A stretch of 35,905 bases of DNA, taken from assembly GCF_900169145.1 (NCBI RefSeq), contig NZ_FXZD01000018.1, positions 1 through 35,905 on the forward strand. Reading direction: 5' to 3'. This document shows positions 17,629-26,276 of the stretch, piece by piece. The stretch is from Brevibacterium antiquum CNRZ 918. GTDB taxonomy: Bacteria; Actinomycetota; Actinomycetes; Actinomycetales; Brevibacteriaceae. The position numbers and the translations under genes are program-made. Each line of letters starts with the position of its first letter. The first letter of the stretch is position 1. The notes beneath the pieces are model-generated. The model was not told the DNA's origin, ran no database searches, and was given only the letters and a program-made list of their open reading frames with translations.

Positions 17629-19014
17629 ATGTACAGGTACGCTCGCCGTATTCTCCTAGCCGACCTCGGCAGCTGGTGGCCGGCCATCGCCACTGTCGCC
17701 GCCGTGACTGCGCTCGTCGGCCTATGCGCCGCGCAGTTCGCCTGGACCCATGACGACCGCTTCGTCGCCGCCACCCAGGCGCAGGGCCACGCGATCACCG
17801 AATTCACCATCGTCTCCGAGACGATCTACATGCTCGTCGCCGTCCTTGCGTTGTTCTCGCTCACCGTCGTCGGCACCGCGACCGTGGAGTCGACCCGGCG
17901 CACTTTCTCCCAGTGGCGTCTCGTCGGGGCCAGTCCTGGCGACGTGCGCCGCAGCACCTGGGCGCTCGTCGCCACCGCCTCGCTCATCGGGGCAGTGCCC
18001 GGCTCCCTCGCGGGGATCGGCCTGAGCTACGTCGTCGTGCCCGCCTTTAACCAGATGGCCGCCCCTGGCTTCAACGCCCCGGTCTTGCCGCCGTCCATCC
18101 TCGCGTGGCTGGCCTCTCTTGTCCTCGGCGTGGCCACCTGCCTGCTCGGGGCGTTCGGACCGGCGCACCGAGCCTCGCGGACGCAGGCGATCGAGGTCTT
18201 CCGCGACATCCCCGGACGTCACAGGAAAGGGTGGTGGTGGCGAGTCCCGCTGGCGGGGCTCCTGCTGCTGTTTTCCCTCGGCATGGTCGTGACAGCGGCT
18301 GCGCTCGGCGCACATTCCGCCGGCGTAGCGGTGATGTTCAATCTCGCCCTAAACGCCGGAATTTCGGCCGTGTTCTTCGCCTACATCGTCGGCCCACTCT
18401 GCGTCCCTGGGCTCCTCGCAGGGCTCGGCCACCTTGCGGGCACGTTTGGCAACGTCACCGGCCGACTCGCGGCTCGGGCTGCCGTCGAGAGGGCAGGCAC
18501 CAGCGCGAACACCGTCGCCCCGCTGGCCGCGGGCATCGGCGGGGTCGGCGTCATCCTCACCTCCGTCGAATCTGCGGCGGCCGTGGTCAGGGTTGTCGAC
18601 AGCTCGGCGGAGACCAACCTCGCCGACACCGTGGTGATGGCCGCCCTGATTTCCTTCGTCCTCCTCGTCACTTCCGCCGCCGTCGTCTCGCTGGTCTCGC
18701 GCGACCTTGAGCGAGAGCATTCCCTGCTGCGGATCGCAGGGATGCCGAGCCGGCGCATCACTGGTTGGTATGCCTGGCAGGCACTCCTCCTCTCCCTGAC
18801 CGCCATCCTGCTCGCGGCCGTGCCGATTATCGTCACGGTGGCGACGACCGCCATCAGCTCGGCCGCCTACGTCGGCTACCCGATCGTCGCGGTGCCGTGG
18901 ACGACACTTCTCCTCGGACTCGTCGTCAGCTGGCTCGTCCTTTTCCTCGTCCAGTGGTGGCCCGCCCGGGCCTCGCTACGCGCTGACGTCGCCGTCGGCC
19001 TAAGGTCGGCGTGA
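17629..19014 (+). CDS. FtsX-like ABC permease
   Basis: 461-aa inner-membrane protein, partner of the preceding ATPase. Start ATG 17629 follows the ATPase stop by one base; the frame is open upstream inside the ATPase gene but that part is a shadow. Seen: an N-terminal membrane segment (residues about 14-35), a group of three to four hydrophobic segments typical of an FtsX domain (about 60-180), further membrane spans in the middle, and a second FtsX-like group near the C-terminus (from LISFVLLVTSAAVV to LVVSWLVLFLV). The overall layout is that of duplicated-FtsX permeases of antimicrobial-peptide resistance transporters. Likely job: immunity to or secretion of the lanthipeptides. Confidence 0.8.
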   Translation: MYRYARRILLADLGSWWPAIATVAAVTALVGLCAAQFAWTHDDRFVAATQAQGHAITEFTIVSETIYMLVAVLALFSLTVVGTATVESTRRTFSQWRLVGASPGDVRRSTWALVATASLIGAVPGSLAGIGLSYVVVPAFNQMAAPGFNAPVLPPSILAWLASLVLGVATCLLGAFGPAHRASRTQAIEVFRDIPGRHRKGWWWRVPLAGLLLLFSLGMVVTAAALGAHSAGVAVMFNLALNAGISAVFFAYIVGPLCVPGLLAGLGHLAGTFGNVTGRLAARAAVERAGTSANTVAPLAAGIGGVGVILTSVESAAAVVRVVDSSAETNLADTVVMAALISFVLLVTSAAVVSLVSRDLEREHSLLRIAGMPSRRITGWYAWQALLLSLTAILLAAVPIIVTVATTAISSAAYVGYPIVAVPWTTLLLGLVVSWLVLFLVQWWPARASLRADVAVGLRSA

Positions 19015-19023
19015 GGGACCGGC

Positions 19024-20880
19024 ATGGCGCTATCCGGCTCGGAAATCGCTGAACTCGCCTATGAGGTCGAGCGCAGACGGCTGCAACCCTGGCTCGACGA
19101 GCTACGCGAGGTCAAGGAGACGACGACCGCGGAGGTACTAGGCGCCAGCGACGAAGACCTCAGAGCTCACCTTCGGGTTGGTGATACCGGCGGCCTGGTG
19201 GCGCGCTTCCCAATGCCCGACCGGAGCTGGCAGGAGATGCCGCTGCCAGCTGTCGTGGCAACCGATCTGGCGGCGTGGGCGCCTGCTGCGGACCACCGGT
19301 CCGTGGCCCTGATCTCGCGAACTCTCGACGACAACTATTCGCTATCGATTTACACGGCCGGGACGAAAGTCGGAGCATCGTCTGTGACGCACACCGAACG
19401 ACGAGTCTCTTCCGGTGTCTGGGCGTTCGGAAAGGGCTTCATCTGGGTACGCAGGGATGCCTCGCAGCGCCCGAGATGCGTCGTCTGCTGGAATCCTGGT
19501 GCTGTCAGGACATTGTTCGACGAGCCCGAAGCGCGTCGTCGGGTTTTCATCGCGGGAGTCCGAGAAGGCCGGGCGGTCATCGTCAGCCGGGGATCGGGTT
19601 CGTCAGCGATCTTCTTGACAGACGACGCACTCACTAAGACGGTCGAGATTGTGCCTCGATCCGCAGAGGACGACGCCATGGCGCTTCTCGTAGCCGGCGG
19701 CCTCGCCGTGCTCGACCGTCGGGCGCAGACTGTAACGATGCACCTGGCTGAATCGGCGCATGGGATCAAGCTCCCGCCCGACTTTGTAGCGACTGATCTG
19801 GGCGAGCAACACGGCGAGCTCTACGTGCGCGGGCGGCGCAACCACACAGCAGCAGTCTGGCTCCCGGCTGACGGGCCCGATGCCGTCTGGAGCGCACCCG
19901 AGGCAGGGGTAATTGAGATTTCTCAGATCTCCGATCGGACGATCGACCTCGCGGTCGCTTCCATGATCCACTCCCCGCAAACAGTGTCGGTCGAGCGCAA
20001 GACAGTCCCCTCGACGAACGCCGCCGCCCTTCCTGGGCTGATCAGCTGGACCGAGTGGGCCGTGGCGGAAGATGGGGTGCGGATTCCTATCACCCTCTGC
20101 GGACGGGTCGACACGACCGGCCCATCCCCTGTTCTCACCATGGTCTACGGATGTTACGGTCTTTCCCTCGACGCGATGCACGATCCATATCTGGAGCATC
20201 TCATGCGAGCCGGGATCGTCATCGCCATATGCCATGTCAGGGGCGGGGGCGACTTCGGACCACGTTGGCACGATGCAGCACGGGGATCTACGAAACTGAA
20301 GTCGATCACGGACTACGAGGCGTGCTTGTCGACGATTACGCAACTCGACATGGCCGATGCGGGGCGTATCGGCGCCCTGGCCTCGAGCGCGGGCGCACTC
20401 ATCGCCACTAGCGCCGTCCTGCGGCAGCCCGGACTGGTCTCAGTCCTTCAACTCGTCCACCCTTTCCTGACGCCGGAGCGAATACTCGCCGATACACACG
20501 CGCCTTTGGCCGCAAGCGACTGGATGGAGTTCGGCGACCCGACGAAGAATCGCGCTGGAGTCGAGTCCATCTCGCCACTGGCTATGCTGGAGAGTAGTTC
20601 CGCAACCGGAATGGCAACGCCTCCGCTCTGGATCCGGGCAGGAAGCCACGACGATCGGGCTCCTCTCAATGAGATCAGGCTTTGGCTCGACGTCTACGCG
20701 AACCGACTTCGTGGTCGACAACCGGATCGGACGTCGGATACAGTGCTGCAGATTGGTGACCATGGACACCGAGGGCATGCCAATGCCGACGACGCCTCCG
20801 AGGCAAATGTGGTCGCCATGGCCTGGCTCAAGCGTGAGCTGCTGGCCGGCCCGAGCTCTCCAACAGCTGTCATCGATTAG
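19024..20880 (+). CDS. Prolyl-oligopeptidase-like serine protease, candidate leader peptidase
   Basis: 618-aa S9-family enzyme without a signal peptide, hence cytoplasmic. Seen: an N-terminal beta-propeller-like region, then a hydrolase domain with VYGCYG, the S9A signature HVRGGGDFGPRWH, a nucleophile elbow ASSAGA (S455), SHDDR with the catalytic Asp (D544), and GDHGH with the catalytic His near 580-582. The elbow usually reads GGSxGG, so the glycines are partly replaced. Known: FlaP and AplP, prolyl-oligopeptidases of class III clusters, remove leaders by cutting after Pro. LanA2 has Pro21 exactly at the expected leader-core border. The gene begins 9 bp after the permease, with GTGAGGG overlapping the permease stop as its ribosome site. 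Confidence 0.8.
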   Translation: MALSGSEIAELAYEVERRRLQPWLDELREVKETTTAEVLGASDEDLRAHLRVGDTGGLVARFPMPDRSWQEMPLPAVVATDLAAWAPAADHRSVALISRTLDDNYSLSIYTAGTKVGASSVTHTERRVSSGVWAFGKGFIWVRRDASQRPRCVVCWNPGAVRTLFDEPEARRRVFIAGVREGRAVIVSRGSGSSAIFLTDDALTKTVEIVPRSAEDDAMALLVAGGLAVLDRRAQTVTMHLAESAHGIKLPPDFVATDLGEQHGELYVRGRRNHTAAVWLPADGPDAVWSAPEAGVIEISQISDRTIDLAVASMIHSPQTVSVERKTVPSTNAAALPGLISWTEWAVAEDGVRIPITLCGRVDTTGPSPVLTMVYGCYGLSLDAMHDPYLEHLMRAGIVIAICHVRGGGDFGPRWHDAARGSTKLKSITDYEACLSTITQLDMADAGRIGALASSAGALIATSAVLRQPGLVSVLQLVHPFLTPERILADTHAPLAASDWMEFGDPTKNRAGVESISPLAMLESSSATGMATPPLWIRAGSHDDRAPLNEIRLWLDVYANRLRGRQPDRTSDTVLQIGDHGHRGHANADDASEANVVAMAWLKRELLAGPSSPTAVID

Positions 20881-20895
20881 TCGAGCATGGGATGA

Positions 20896-20915
20896 TGAGT
20901 TAGGCGCACCACTTA
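20896..20915. promoter_or_regulatory. Operator-like site D, before gblE-gblR
   Basis: TGAGTTAGGCGCACCACTTA matches the perfect site A at 15 of 20 positions with the same spacing. It lies 38 bp before the epimerase start, so the receptor gene downstream is probably under its own control, as is common for butyrolactone receptors. Confidence 0.6.
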
Positions 20916-20953
20916 GTCATGACAGCCAGAAACGGTCCAGGAGGGCAACGATC

Positions 20954-21898
20954 ATGAACGCAACAATCGGTCAGGTTCCGATGACGGTTGCGGTTGCGGG
21001 ATCGACGGGCTTCATCGGCAGCGCCGTTGTTGACGAACTCGTCCGAGTGGGACATCGGGTTCGAGCACTGCGCAGGCACAGTAGCAAGGCAAGCCCTGGG
21101 GTCGAAGAGATCGTCGCGCAGGACGGCGTCGCCGACCTTCGGGCGCTCGACCGGCTCCTCACGGACAGCGATGTCCTCGTTCACGCCGTCAGTTACACGG
21201 GCGAGGACGAGGAGCTCCAGCGAACGACGAACATATCGGGCACGCGCACGCTGTGCGAGCAAGCCGCTGAGCACTCGATCAGGCGCATAGTCCACATCAG
21301 TACGGCTGGCGTCTATGGAACGGCCTTCGCGCCGGGGGTCGATGAGTCAACGCCACCTGTTCCTCGTTCAATGCTGAGCCAGTTCCGCCTGGAGGCAGAG
21401 CGGATCGTCATCGATGCCGGCGGCATCGCACTGCGCCCGCAATTCGTTCTCGGAGCCGGCGACACTTGGGTCCTCAGTCGGCTCAGCGCTCTGATTAGGG
21501 CATGCGGTGCTCAAGGCGTCGCGAGCGGGGCACACGCCTCGGTAATCGGGCGGTCTAGCCTGGCAAGCGTCGTCGGCATTGTCGCCGCGGGGTCTGCTCG
21601 GCACCAGATCTACAACGTCGGAACTGCGGTTCCGGTGTCGATGGGTGACCTGGTAGAACAGGTTCTCACAGGCACAGGAGAGTTTCGCGAGGCCCCACGT
21701 CGAGTCTCCGTCGACGAAGTCCTGATTGCAGCCGACAAGATTGGTGTCCCGCGGCGCGCGGTCGCCCTGGCACTGGAAGAGTCAGTACTCGACTGTTCGA
21801 GATTGTGGACGGAGTTCCCGGAGACGTCGCGGCCGGCACAGATTCTCTCCGCCAATGACATCGCATGGTATCGCCGGTGGCTCGGCATCACGAACTGA
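20954..21898 (+). CDS. NAD-dependent epimerase/dehydratase, GblE-like
   Basis: 314-aa extended short-chain dehydrogenase. Start ATG 20954 chosen because AGGAGG lies upstream; the longer frame runs back into the protease gene. Seen: Rossmann motif GSTGFIG at about 16-22, an HISTAGVYG strand and a C-terminal substrate half. The usual catalytic YxxxK appears to be replaced in the SMLSQFRLEAE segment (by alignment, L and R), so redox chemistry may differ or be lost. Known: gblE-type epimerases are paired with a butyrolactone synthase and a TetR receptor, for example gblRAE of Rhodococcus jostii. It lies 14 bp before the receptor gene. Inferred role: a reductive or tailoring step of signal synthesis. 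Confidence 0.7.
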   Translation: MNATIGQVPMTVAVAGSTGFIGSAVVDELVRVGHRVRALRRHSSKASPGVEEIVAQDGVADLRALDRLLTDSDVLVHAVSYTGEDEELQRTTNISGTRTLCEQAAEHSIRRIVHISTAGVYGTAFAPGVDESTPPVPRSMLSQFRLEAERIVIDAGGIALRPQFVLGAGDTWVLSRLSALIRACGAQGVASGAHASVIGRSSLASVVGIVAAGSARHQIYNVGTAVPVSMGDLVEQVLTGTGEFREAPRRVSVDEVLIAADKIGVPRRAVALALEESVLDCSRLWTEFPETSRPAQILSANDIAWYRRWLGITN

Positions 21899-21912
21899 CA
21901 AGAGGAGATCGA

Positions 21913-22593
21913 ATGGTGAAGGCACGACAGACGACACGCCGCACGGCGAGCCAGGACCGCGGGCGCAAGACGCAGTCGCAGATCATCGAAGGAGCGTCCG
22001 CAGTCTTCGAGGAGCAGGAGTACTCGGCGGCGAGTCTCGAGGATATCAAGGAGGCCTCTGGCGTGTCCCAGGGGTCAATGTACTTCCACTTCAAGAGCAA
22101 GGAACAGATCGCTCTAGCGATCATCCAGGAGCAGCACAATCGCATCTACGCCGGCGTGGACCCGGCGATCGCCGACCATGCCGATCCGCTCATCCGTTTA
22201 ATGGCGATCTCCAAGATGATCTGTGAGCAACTGCGTACGGACTCCGTCGTGCGCGCGGGCATCAATCTCGCCCTCGGCCAAGGCTCACTGCGGGAAGCCA
22301 GCGCGCGCTCGTACGCGACCTGGGTCGATGGCGTCGGTCAGCTTTTAGGCAAACTCGACCGGGACGGCATGCTGAACTCGGACATCCCGGTCGACAGGCT
22401 AAGTGCTTCGCTAGTTAGCCATTTCACCGGCGGGAACCGCATGTCCCAGGCGATGACTCAGAGAGCTGACATGACCGACTACATCAGCACCATGTGGAGA
22501 GTATTCATCAACGCTGCTATCGCCGAGGCACACCGGGAGCGGTACAAAGCGGAGCTCGACTCGATGTTCGGCGGATTCGCTCAGGCGGAGTAG
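21913..22593 (+). CDS. TetR-family receptor, gamma-butyrolactone type (GblR/ArpA-like)
   Basis: 226-aa repressor. Start ATG 21913 has AGAGGAGA upstream. Seen: N-terminal TetR helix-turn-helix (about residues 20-66, ending SQGSMYFHFKSKEQIA), then a helical ligand domain with W137 in a SYATWVD segment, about where ArpA-type receptors have their ligand-stacking Trp. The length and the YFHF-x-SKE style match butyrolactone receptors. It is cotranscribed with the epimerase and overlaps the convergent avrD gene by 13 bp at the stops. I infer that it binds the 20-bp palindromes of this locus and lets go in the presence of the AvrD-dependent signal. Confidence 0.8.
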   Translation: MVKARQTTRRTASQDRGRKTQSQIIEGASAVFEEQEYSAASLEDIKEASGVSQGSMYFHFKSKEQIALAIIQEQHNRIYAGVDPAIADHADPLIRLMAISKMICEQLRTDSVVRAGINLALGQGSLREASARSYATWVDGVGQLLGKLDRDGMLNSDIPVDRLSASLVSHFTGGNRMSQAMTQRADMTDYISTMWRVFINAAIAEAHRERYKAELDSMFGGFAQAE

Positions 22594-23495
22594 GCGAGTG
22601 ATGCGGTACAGGCGAAGAGGCCGTCGAGCTCGAACTCCATGTCGAACGTTCGGAACCTCGTGTCGCCGCGGGCGAGCGACCTGGAACCGGCGATGCGCGA
22701 CCGCATGCGCGCGGGTCCGTCGTGAAATTCGGCCAAGGGATTGAGCGCGAAGTCGGCGCTCCTCATCCAAACGTTAGTTGACACGTCCCGATCGACCCCG
22801 TCGAATGAGTAGATGAGGATCTGGGCCGCCTGGGCGGAGAGGCGAAGAAAGTCGTCATACCCGAGTGCGAGCTCGTTGCTCGATTCGGCCGCCTTGTGCT
22901 CAGAGGTGAGCGTGCCCTGCGCAGGGTCGAGGCCGACGATTTCCGATTTGATCTCTGTTGCTCGCGCCTCGCTGCACGACGGATTGGACCATCGCTGAAC
23001 GCCGATCCTCTCGACGGCCGCGTCAGTCAGCGAAGGAAGCGCAGAAGCGGCCTCGACACCGGTGCTCACCGACATACGTCCGAATCGCATGTTGGTGAGC
23101 CGCTTGCCGGAGCCGATGGCTTCATTCCACTTGACCGGAACGGCTTCGAGGTCGGTCTCCGGCAACGCTCCCGCCCTGATCCGGATCGCGGTCAGGACCG
23201 GCGGGCCGGCCGGATCATCAGTAGGCGCGCCCGCCCGGGAACGGAGACACGTGAGCATGGCGCCGAGCGTCAAACCGTCCAGCGACGAGAGATGCGGAGG
23301 CATCGAGCCACCAGGTTTTTCCGACCAGTTGTCTGGATAGGCCACCGAGCCGATCACATTGCGGCGCTCTGAGGCAGCCAGGCTGTCGACAGCTGAAGAG
23401 CCGGCGAGGATCGTGTGGGTGACCAGTCTGTACCGATGCGACAGGTACCGCTTGGTTGGGTCACCAAGGATGTCGTCGAACGAAGCACGGCTCAC
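22581..23495 (-). CDS. avrD: AvrD-family protein, probable signal synthase
   Basis: 304 aa from GTG 23495, chosen for AGGGGAGGAG directly upstream; the frame is open to 23558 but without a better start. Seen: DDILGDPTKRYL near the N-terminus, then AYPDNWSEKPGG and PPHLSSLDGLTLG, which I recognise as AvrD hallmarks; length is close to the 311 aa of the Pseudomonas syringae protein. Known: AvrD directs synthesis of syringolides, acyl-glycosides with a butyrolactone core. Next to a butyrolactone-type receptor and a GblE-like epimerase, it probably replaces AfsA/GblA as the signal-making enzyme. It is divergent from lanKC2 and shares the intergenic region that holds operator-like site E. Confidence 0.75.
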   Translation of the reverse strand: MSRASFDDILGDPTKRYLSHRYRLVTHTILAGSSAVDSLAASERRNVIGSVAYPDNWSEKPGGSMPPHLSSLDGLTLGAMLTCLRSRAGAPTDDPAGPPVLTAIRIRAGALPETDLEAVPVKWNEAIGSGKRLTNMRFGRMSVSTGVEAASALPSLTDAAVERIGVQRWSNPSCSEARATEIKSEIVGLDPAQGTLTSEHKAAESSNELALGYDDFLRLSAQAAQILIYSFDGVDRDVSTNVWMRSADFALNPLAEFHDGPARMRSRIAGSRSLARGDTRFRTFDMEFELDGLFACTASLAYSA

Positions 23496-23567
23496 GACTC
23501 CTCCCCTCTGCGGATTCGCAGCGCCAGCGGGTGCTGGCCAGGTCACGCGAAGCCGCAATCTCTAGAT

Positions 23568-23587
23568 TAACTAAGGTGCCCATGTTA
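23568..23587. promoter_or_regulatory. Operator-like site E between avrD and lanKC2
   Basis: TAACTAAGGTGCCCATGTTA matches site A at 12 of 20 positions. It is the middle of a longer pseudo-palindrome, CTAG at 23562-23565 and CTAG at 23590-23593 around the same centre. It could control both divergent genes: signal synthesis and the second synthetase. Confidence 0.5.
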
Positions 23588-23657
23588 GTCTAGCTGAACC
23601 TCTCGGTGGCTCGAGCAGTGAGGGCTTCCATGCAATGGCGCAGGTTATAGGAGGGCA

Positions 23658-26261
23658 ATGGACCAGAGCTACTACCTCCATCTTGGGGATCCGCAGTTCT
23701 ATGCACCCCTGCCCGAACCCGACGATGCATTCGGCGTGCCGATGCCGCCAGGTTGGGTGTCGCGAGCGTCGTCCGACTGGCTGGCCTTCGCGCCGGCCGG
23801 GCATGAGGGCCCGAGGCAGGGCTGGAAGATCCATGTCACGGCGACCGTGGACGACGCGGCTGCCTGCATCAAGCAGGTCGCGGACGTCCTGTTCGACAAG
23901 GAAACCCCCTTCAAGGTTTGCCGCACACGGCAACGCTACGTGCGGTCGAATTCGAAGTACGGAAACCGAGCGGGGTCCGGCAAACTCATCACGGTGTACC
24001 CGGCGGACGACAACCAGTTTGTTGCTTACCTCGATTTGCTCGAGGCGTCCACAAGGAACTTCAGACCCGGTCCGTACATACTCACCGACCGTCGTTGGAG
24101 AGACTCGAACGTCTATTACCGATACGGTGCATTCGTCAGGCAGGAGTTCGAACACGAAGGGAAGACCCTTCTCGGCATCGCCGACGAGTCCGGCCAGATG
24201 GTCGAGGACCAGAGAGTTCCCGGGTACAGCGTCCCCGACTGGGTGAACGTCCCCGCCAAAGTCCGCGAGGAGGAGCAATTCCGCGACCAGGAAGAAGGCT
24301 CTGGGCGATTGATCAACTATGGCATCGAATCGGCACTGCACTTCAGTAACGGTGGTGGCGTGTACTCGGGCCGCGACCAGAGGACCGATGAATCCGTGGT
24401 GCTAAAGGAGGGCCGACCACGGGCGGGTCTGGACGGCACCCTCGTCGACGCATTCGACAGAATCGGGCACGAGGCTCGCATGTTTCACCGGCTCGGAGCC
24501 TGCGCATACGTGCCGCGGAACATCGACGATTTCGTGGAGTGGGAGCACCGATTCCTCGTGATGTCGCACGTCGAGGGCACACACATGGGCAGGTACATTG
24601 CTGAGAACTACCCGTTCCAGCGGTCTCTGGACCCCTGTGACTACGTCGAATCGATCACGGAGATCGTGGCAGATGCGGTCGCGGGTCTCACCTCAATCCA
24701 CTCCCGCGGCGTCGCTCTCGGTGATGTCCAGCCGACAAACATCATCATCCGCGAAGACGAGAGTGAGACTCGCGTGTGCTTCATTGACCTGGAGGCGGCC
24801 GGCAACCCTTCCAGCCCGGGCTCGAAAGCCCTCGCCACTCCGGGGTATTTCGCCAGGTTCGATGACCCGTTAGGGCACAGGGACTGGGTCGGGCTGCTGC
24901 GCGTGATCCGAATGGCGCTGCTGCCCATGGCCACCATGGAATTCATGGCCCCCGAGAAACTGCCGGCGATGCGCGCTTGGATACGCGCAAATCTCGGTGC
25001 AACAGCCGACGACTGCTTGCAGCAGGTGATCGACGCCGCACTGCACGAGGGCTACTCGATCACGGATCTTCCGGAGACCGAACCCCGAGCCTGGAACCGA
25101 GACGCCCAGAATGCTGATCGTCAGGCAAGCCTCCTAGACCAGCTCGGAGGAATGGTCATCGACCACTGCGATCCGACGACGACGCGCCTTGCGCCCGGAG
25201 ATGTCAGGCAGTGGACGCGGGCCGGCGGGGACCTCAGCGTGGCCTACGGCGGTGCGGGCATCGCGATGGCCCTGTGGCGCAGCGGGCTCTCCTCCCGCCT
25301 TCCCCAGCAATGGGCAGAGCACTTGGCGGTCGAGGATCTGCTGGACACAGCGCCTGGCCTGCTTGCCGGTCGAGCGGGGATTGCATGCGTTCTAGCCGAA
25401 GTCGGCGACGAGGAGCGGGCCAAGGTGGTTTTCGACAGCCTGCGCCACGGCGACTCGCAATCGCTGGGCATCGATCTGGACTCCGGGCTGTCCGGAATCG
25501 GCCTCGGTCTCCTCGGCGCTTCCGAGCACTTCTCGTCCGAGGCGTACCTCGAAGCCGCTTGCCAGACGGCGGACCTCATCATGGCGAAGGGAACCGAAGA
25601 GGATGCGCTTCGACTTGACGAGACTGACGTGACTCCCACAGGACTGTTCTACGGGTGGGCTGGCCCATCGCTGTTCCTCTCCTGCCTGTCACGTAAAACC
25701 GGGTCAACGAAGCATCGAGAGGCAGCGGAGTCGTTCCTCGACAAGGAACTCGACCGACTAGACGCCCATCACGAGACGCGCTTGATCAGAGCGCCCGACG
25801 GGCGGCTGATGTCATATCTCTCCTTGGGCAGCGCCGGACTGCTCCTGCCGATGGCAGCGCTGGAACCGGATGCGTTCGATCAACGCTGGGCTGACGAGGT
25901 CGCAGGCATCATGCACGCCTCTACAACTCGGCCCTGCGCCAACTTCGGGCTCTTCCGCGGATTCGTGGGGCTGCAGTGGGCTACCAATTGGCTGGAGGCA
26001 ACTGGCGCGACGAACAGCGATGAGAATCTGACGTCAATCCTCGCCGACGAGCTCGATCTCTACCTTATCGACGACAAGAGCGGCATAGCGACTCCCGGCG
26101 ACTTCATGCTCCGCCGGTCGTGCGACCTCGCGACCGGGGCCAGCGGGTTGATCTGCGTCCTCAATGACATCGGAACTCGTCGTCTCAGCTGGCTCCCAGT
26201 GCTGTGCGGTGAAACCTTGATCACCGCAGTTCCAGGCCATCAACCACAGCGAACGGAATGA
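23658..26261 (+). CDS. Class III lanthipeptide synthetase LanKC2
   Basis: 867-aa second copy of the synthetase type. Seen: lyase region with RQGWKIHVTAT near residue 55; kinase with VVLKEGRP near 250, catalytic loop GDVQPTNI near 355 (His of the usual HxxN loop replaced by Gln), FIDLE metal loop; cyclase with FYGWAGPSLFL and without zinc ligands. It is clearly a paralogue of LanKC1 but diverged along its whole length, so not a recent duplication. ATG 23658 follows AGGAGG closely. The stop is followed at once by GAGGAGGTGAGAAAG and the precursor lanA2, the same synthetase-then-precursor order as the first pair. Confidence 0.9.
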   Translation: MDQSYYLHLGDPQFYAPLPEPDDAFGVPMPPGWVSRASSDWLAFAPAGHEGPRQGWKIHVTATVDDAAACIKQVADVLFDKETPFKVCRTRQRYVRSNSKYGNRAGSGKLITVYPADDNQFVAYLDLLEASTRNFRPGPYILTDRRWRDSNVYYRYGAFVRQEFEHEGKTLLGIADESGQMVEDQRVPGYSVPDWVNVPAKVREEEQFRDQEEGSGRLINYGIESALHFSNGGGVYSGRDQRTDESVVLKEGRPRAGLDGTLVDAFDRIGHEARMFHRLGACAYVPRNIDDFVEWEHRFLVMSHVEGTHMGRYIAENYPFQRSLDPCDYVESITEIVADAVAGLTSIHSRGVALGDVQPTNIIIREDESETRVCFIDLEAAGNPSSPGSKALATPGYFARFDDPLGHRDWVGLLRVIRMALLPMATMEFMAPEKLPAMRAWIRANLGATADDCLQQVIDAALHEGYSITDLPETEPRAWNRDAQNADRQASLLDQLGGMVIDHCDPTTTRLAPGDVRQWTRAGGDLSVAYGGAGIAMALWRSGLSSRLPQQWAEHLAVEDLLDTAPGLLAGRAGIACVLAEVGDEERAKVVFDSLRHGDSQSLGIDLDSGLSGIGLGLLGASEHFSSEAYLEAACQTADLIMAKGTEEDALRLDETDVTPTGLFYGWAGPSLFLSCLSRKTGSTKHREAAESFLDKELDRLDAHHETRLIRAPDGRLMSYLSLGSAGLLLPMAALEPDAFDQRWADEVAGIMHASTTRPCANFGLFRGFVGLQWATNWLEATGATNSDENLTSILADELDLYLIDDKSGIATPGDFMLRRSCDLATGASGLICVLNDIGTRRLSWLPVLCGETLITAVPGHQPQRTE

Positions 26262-26276
26262 GAGGAGGTGAGAAAG

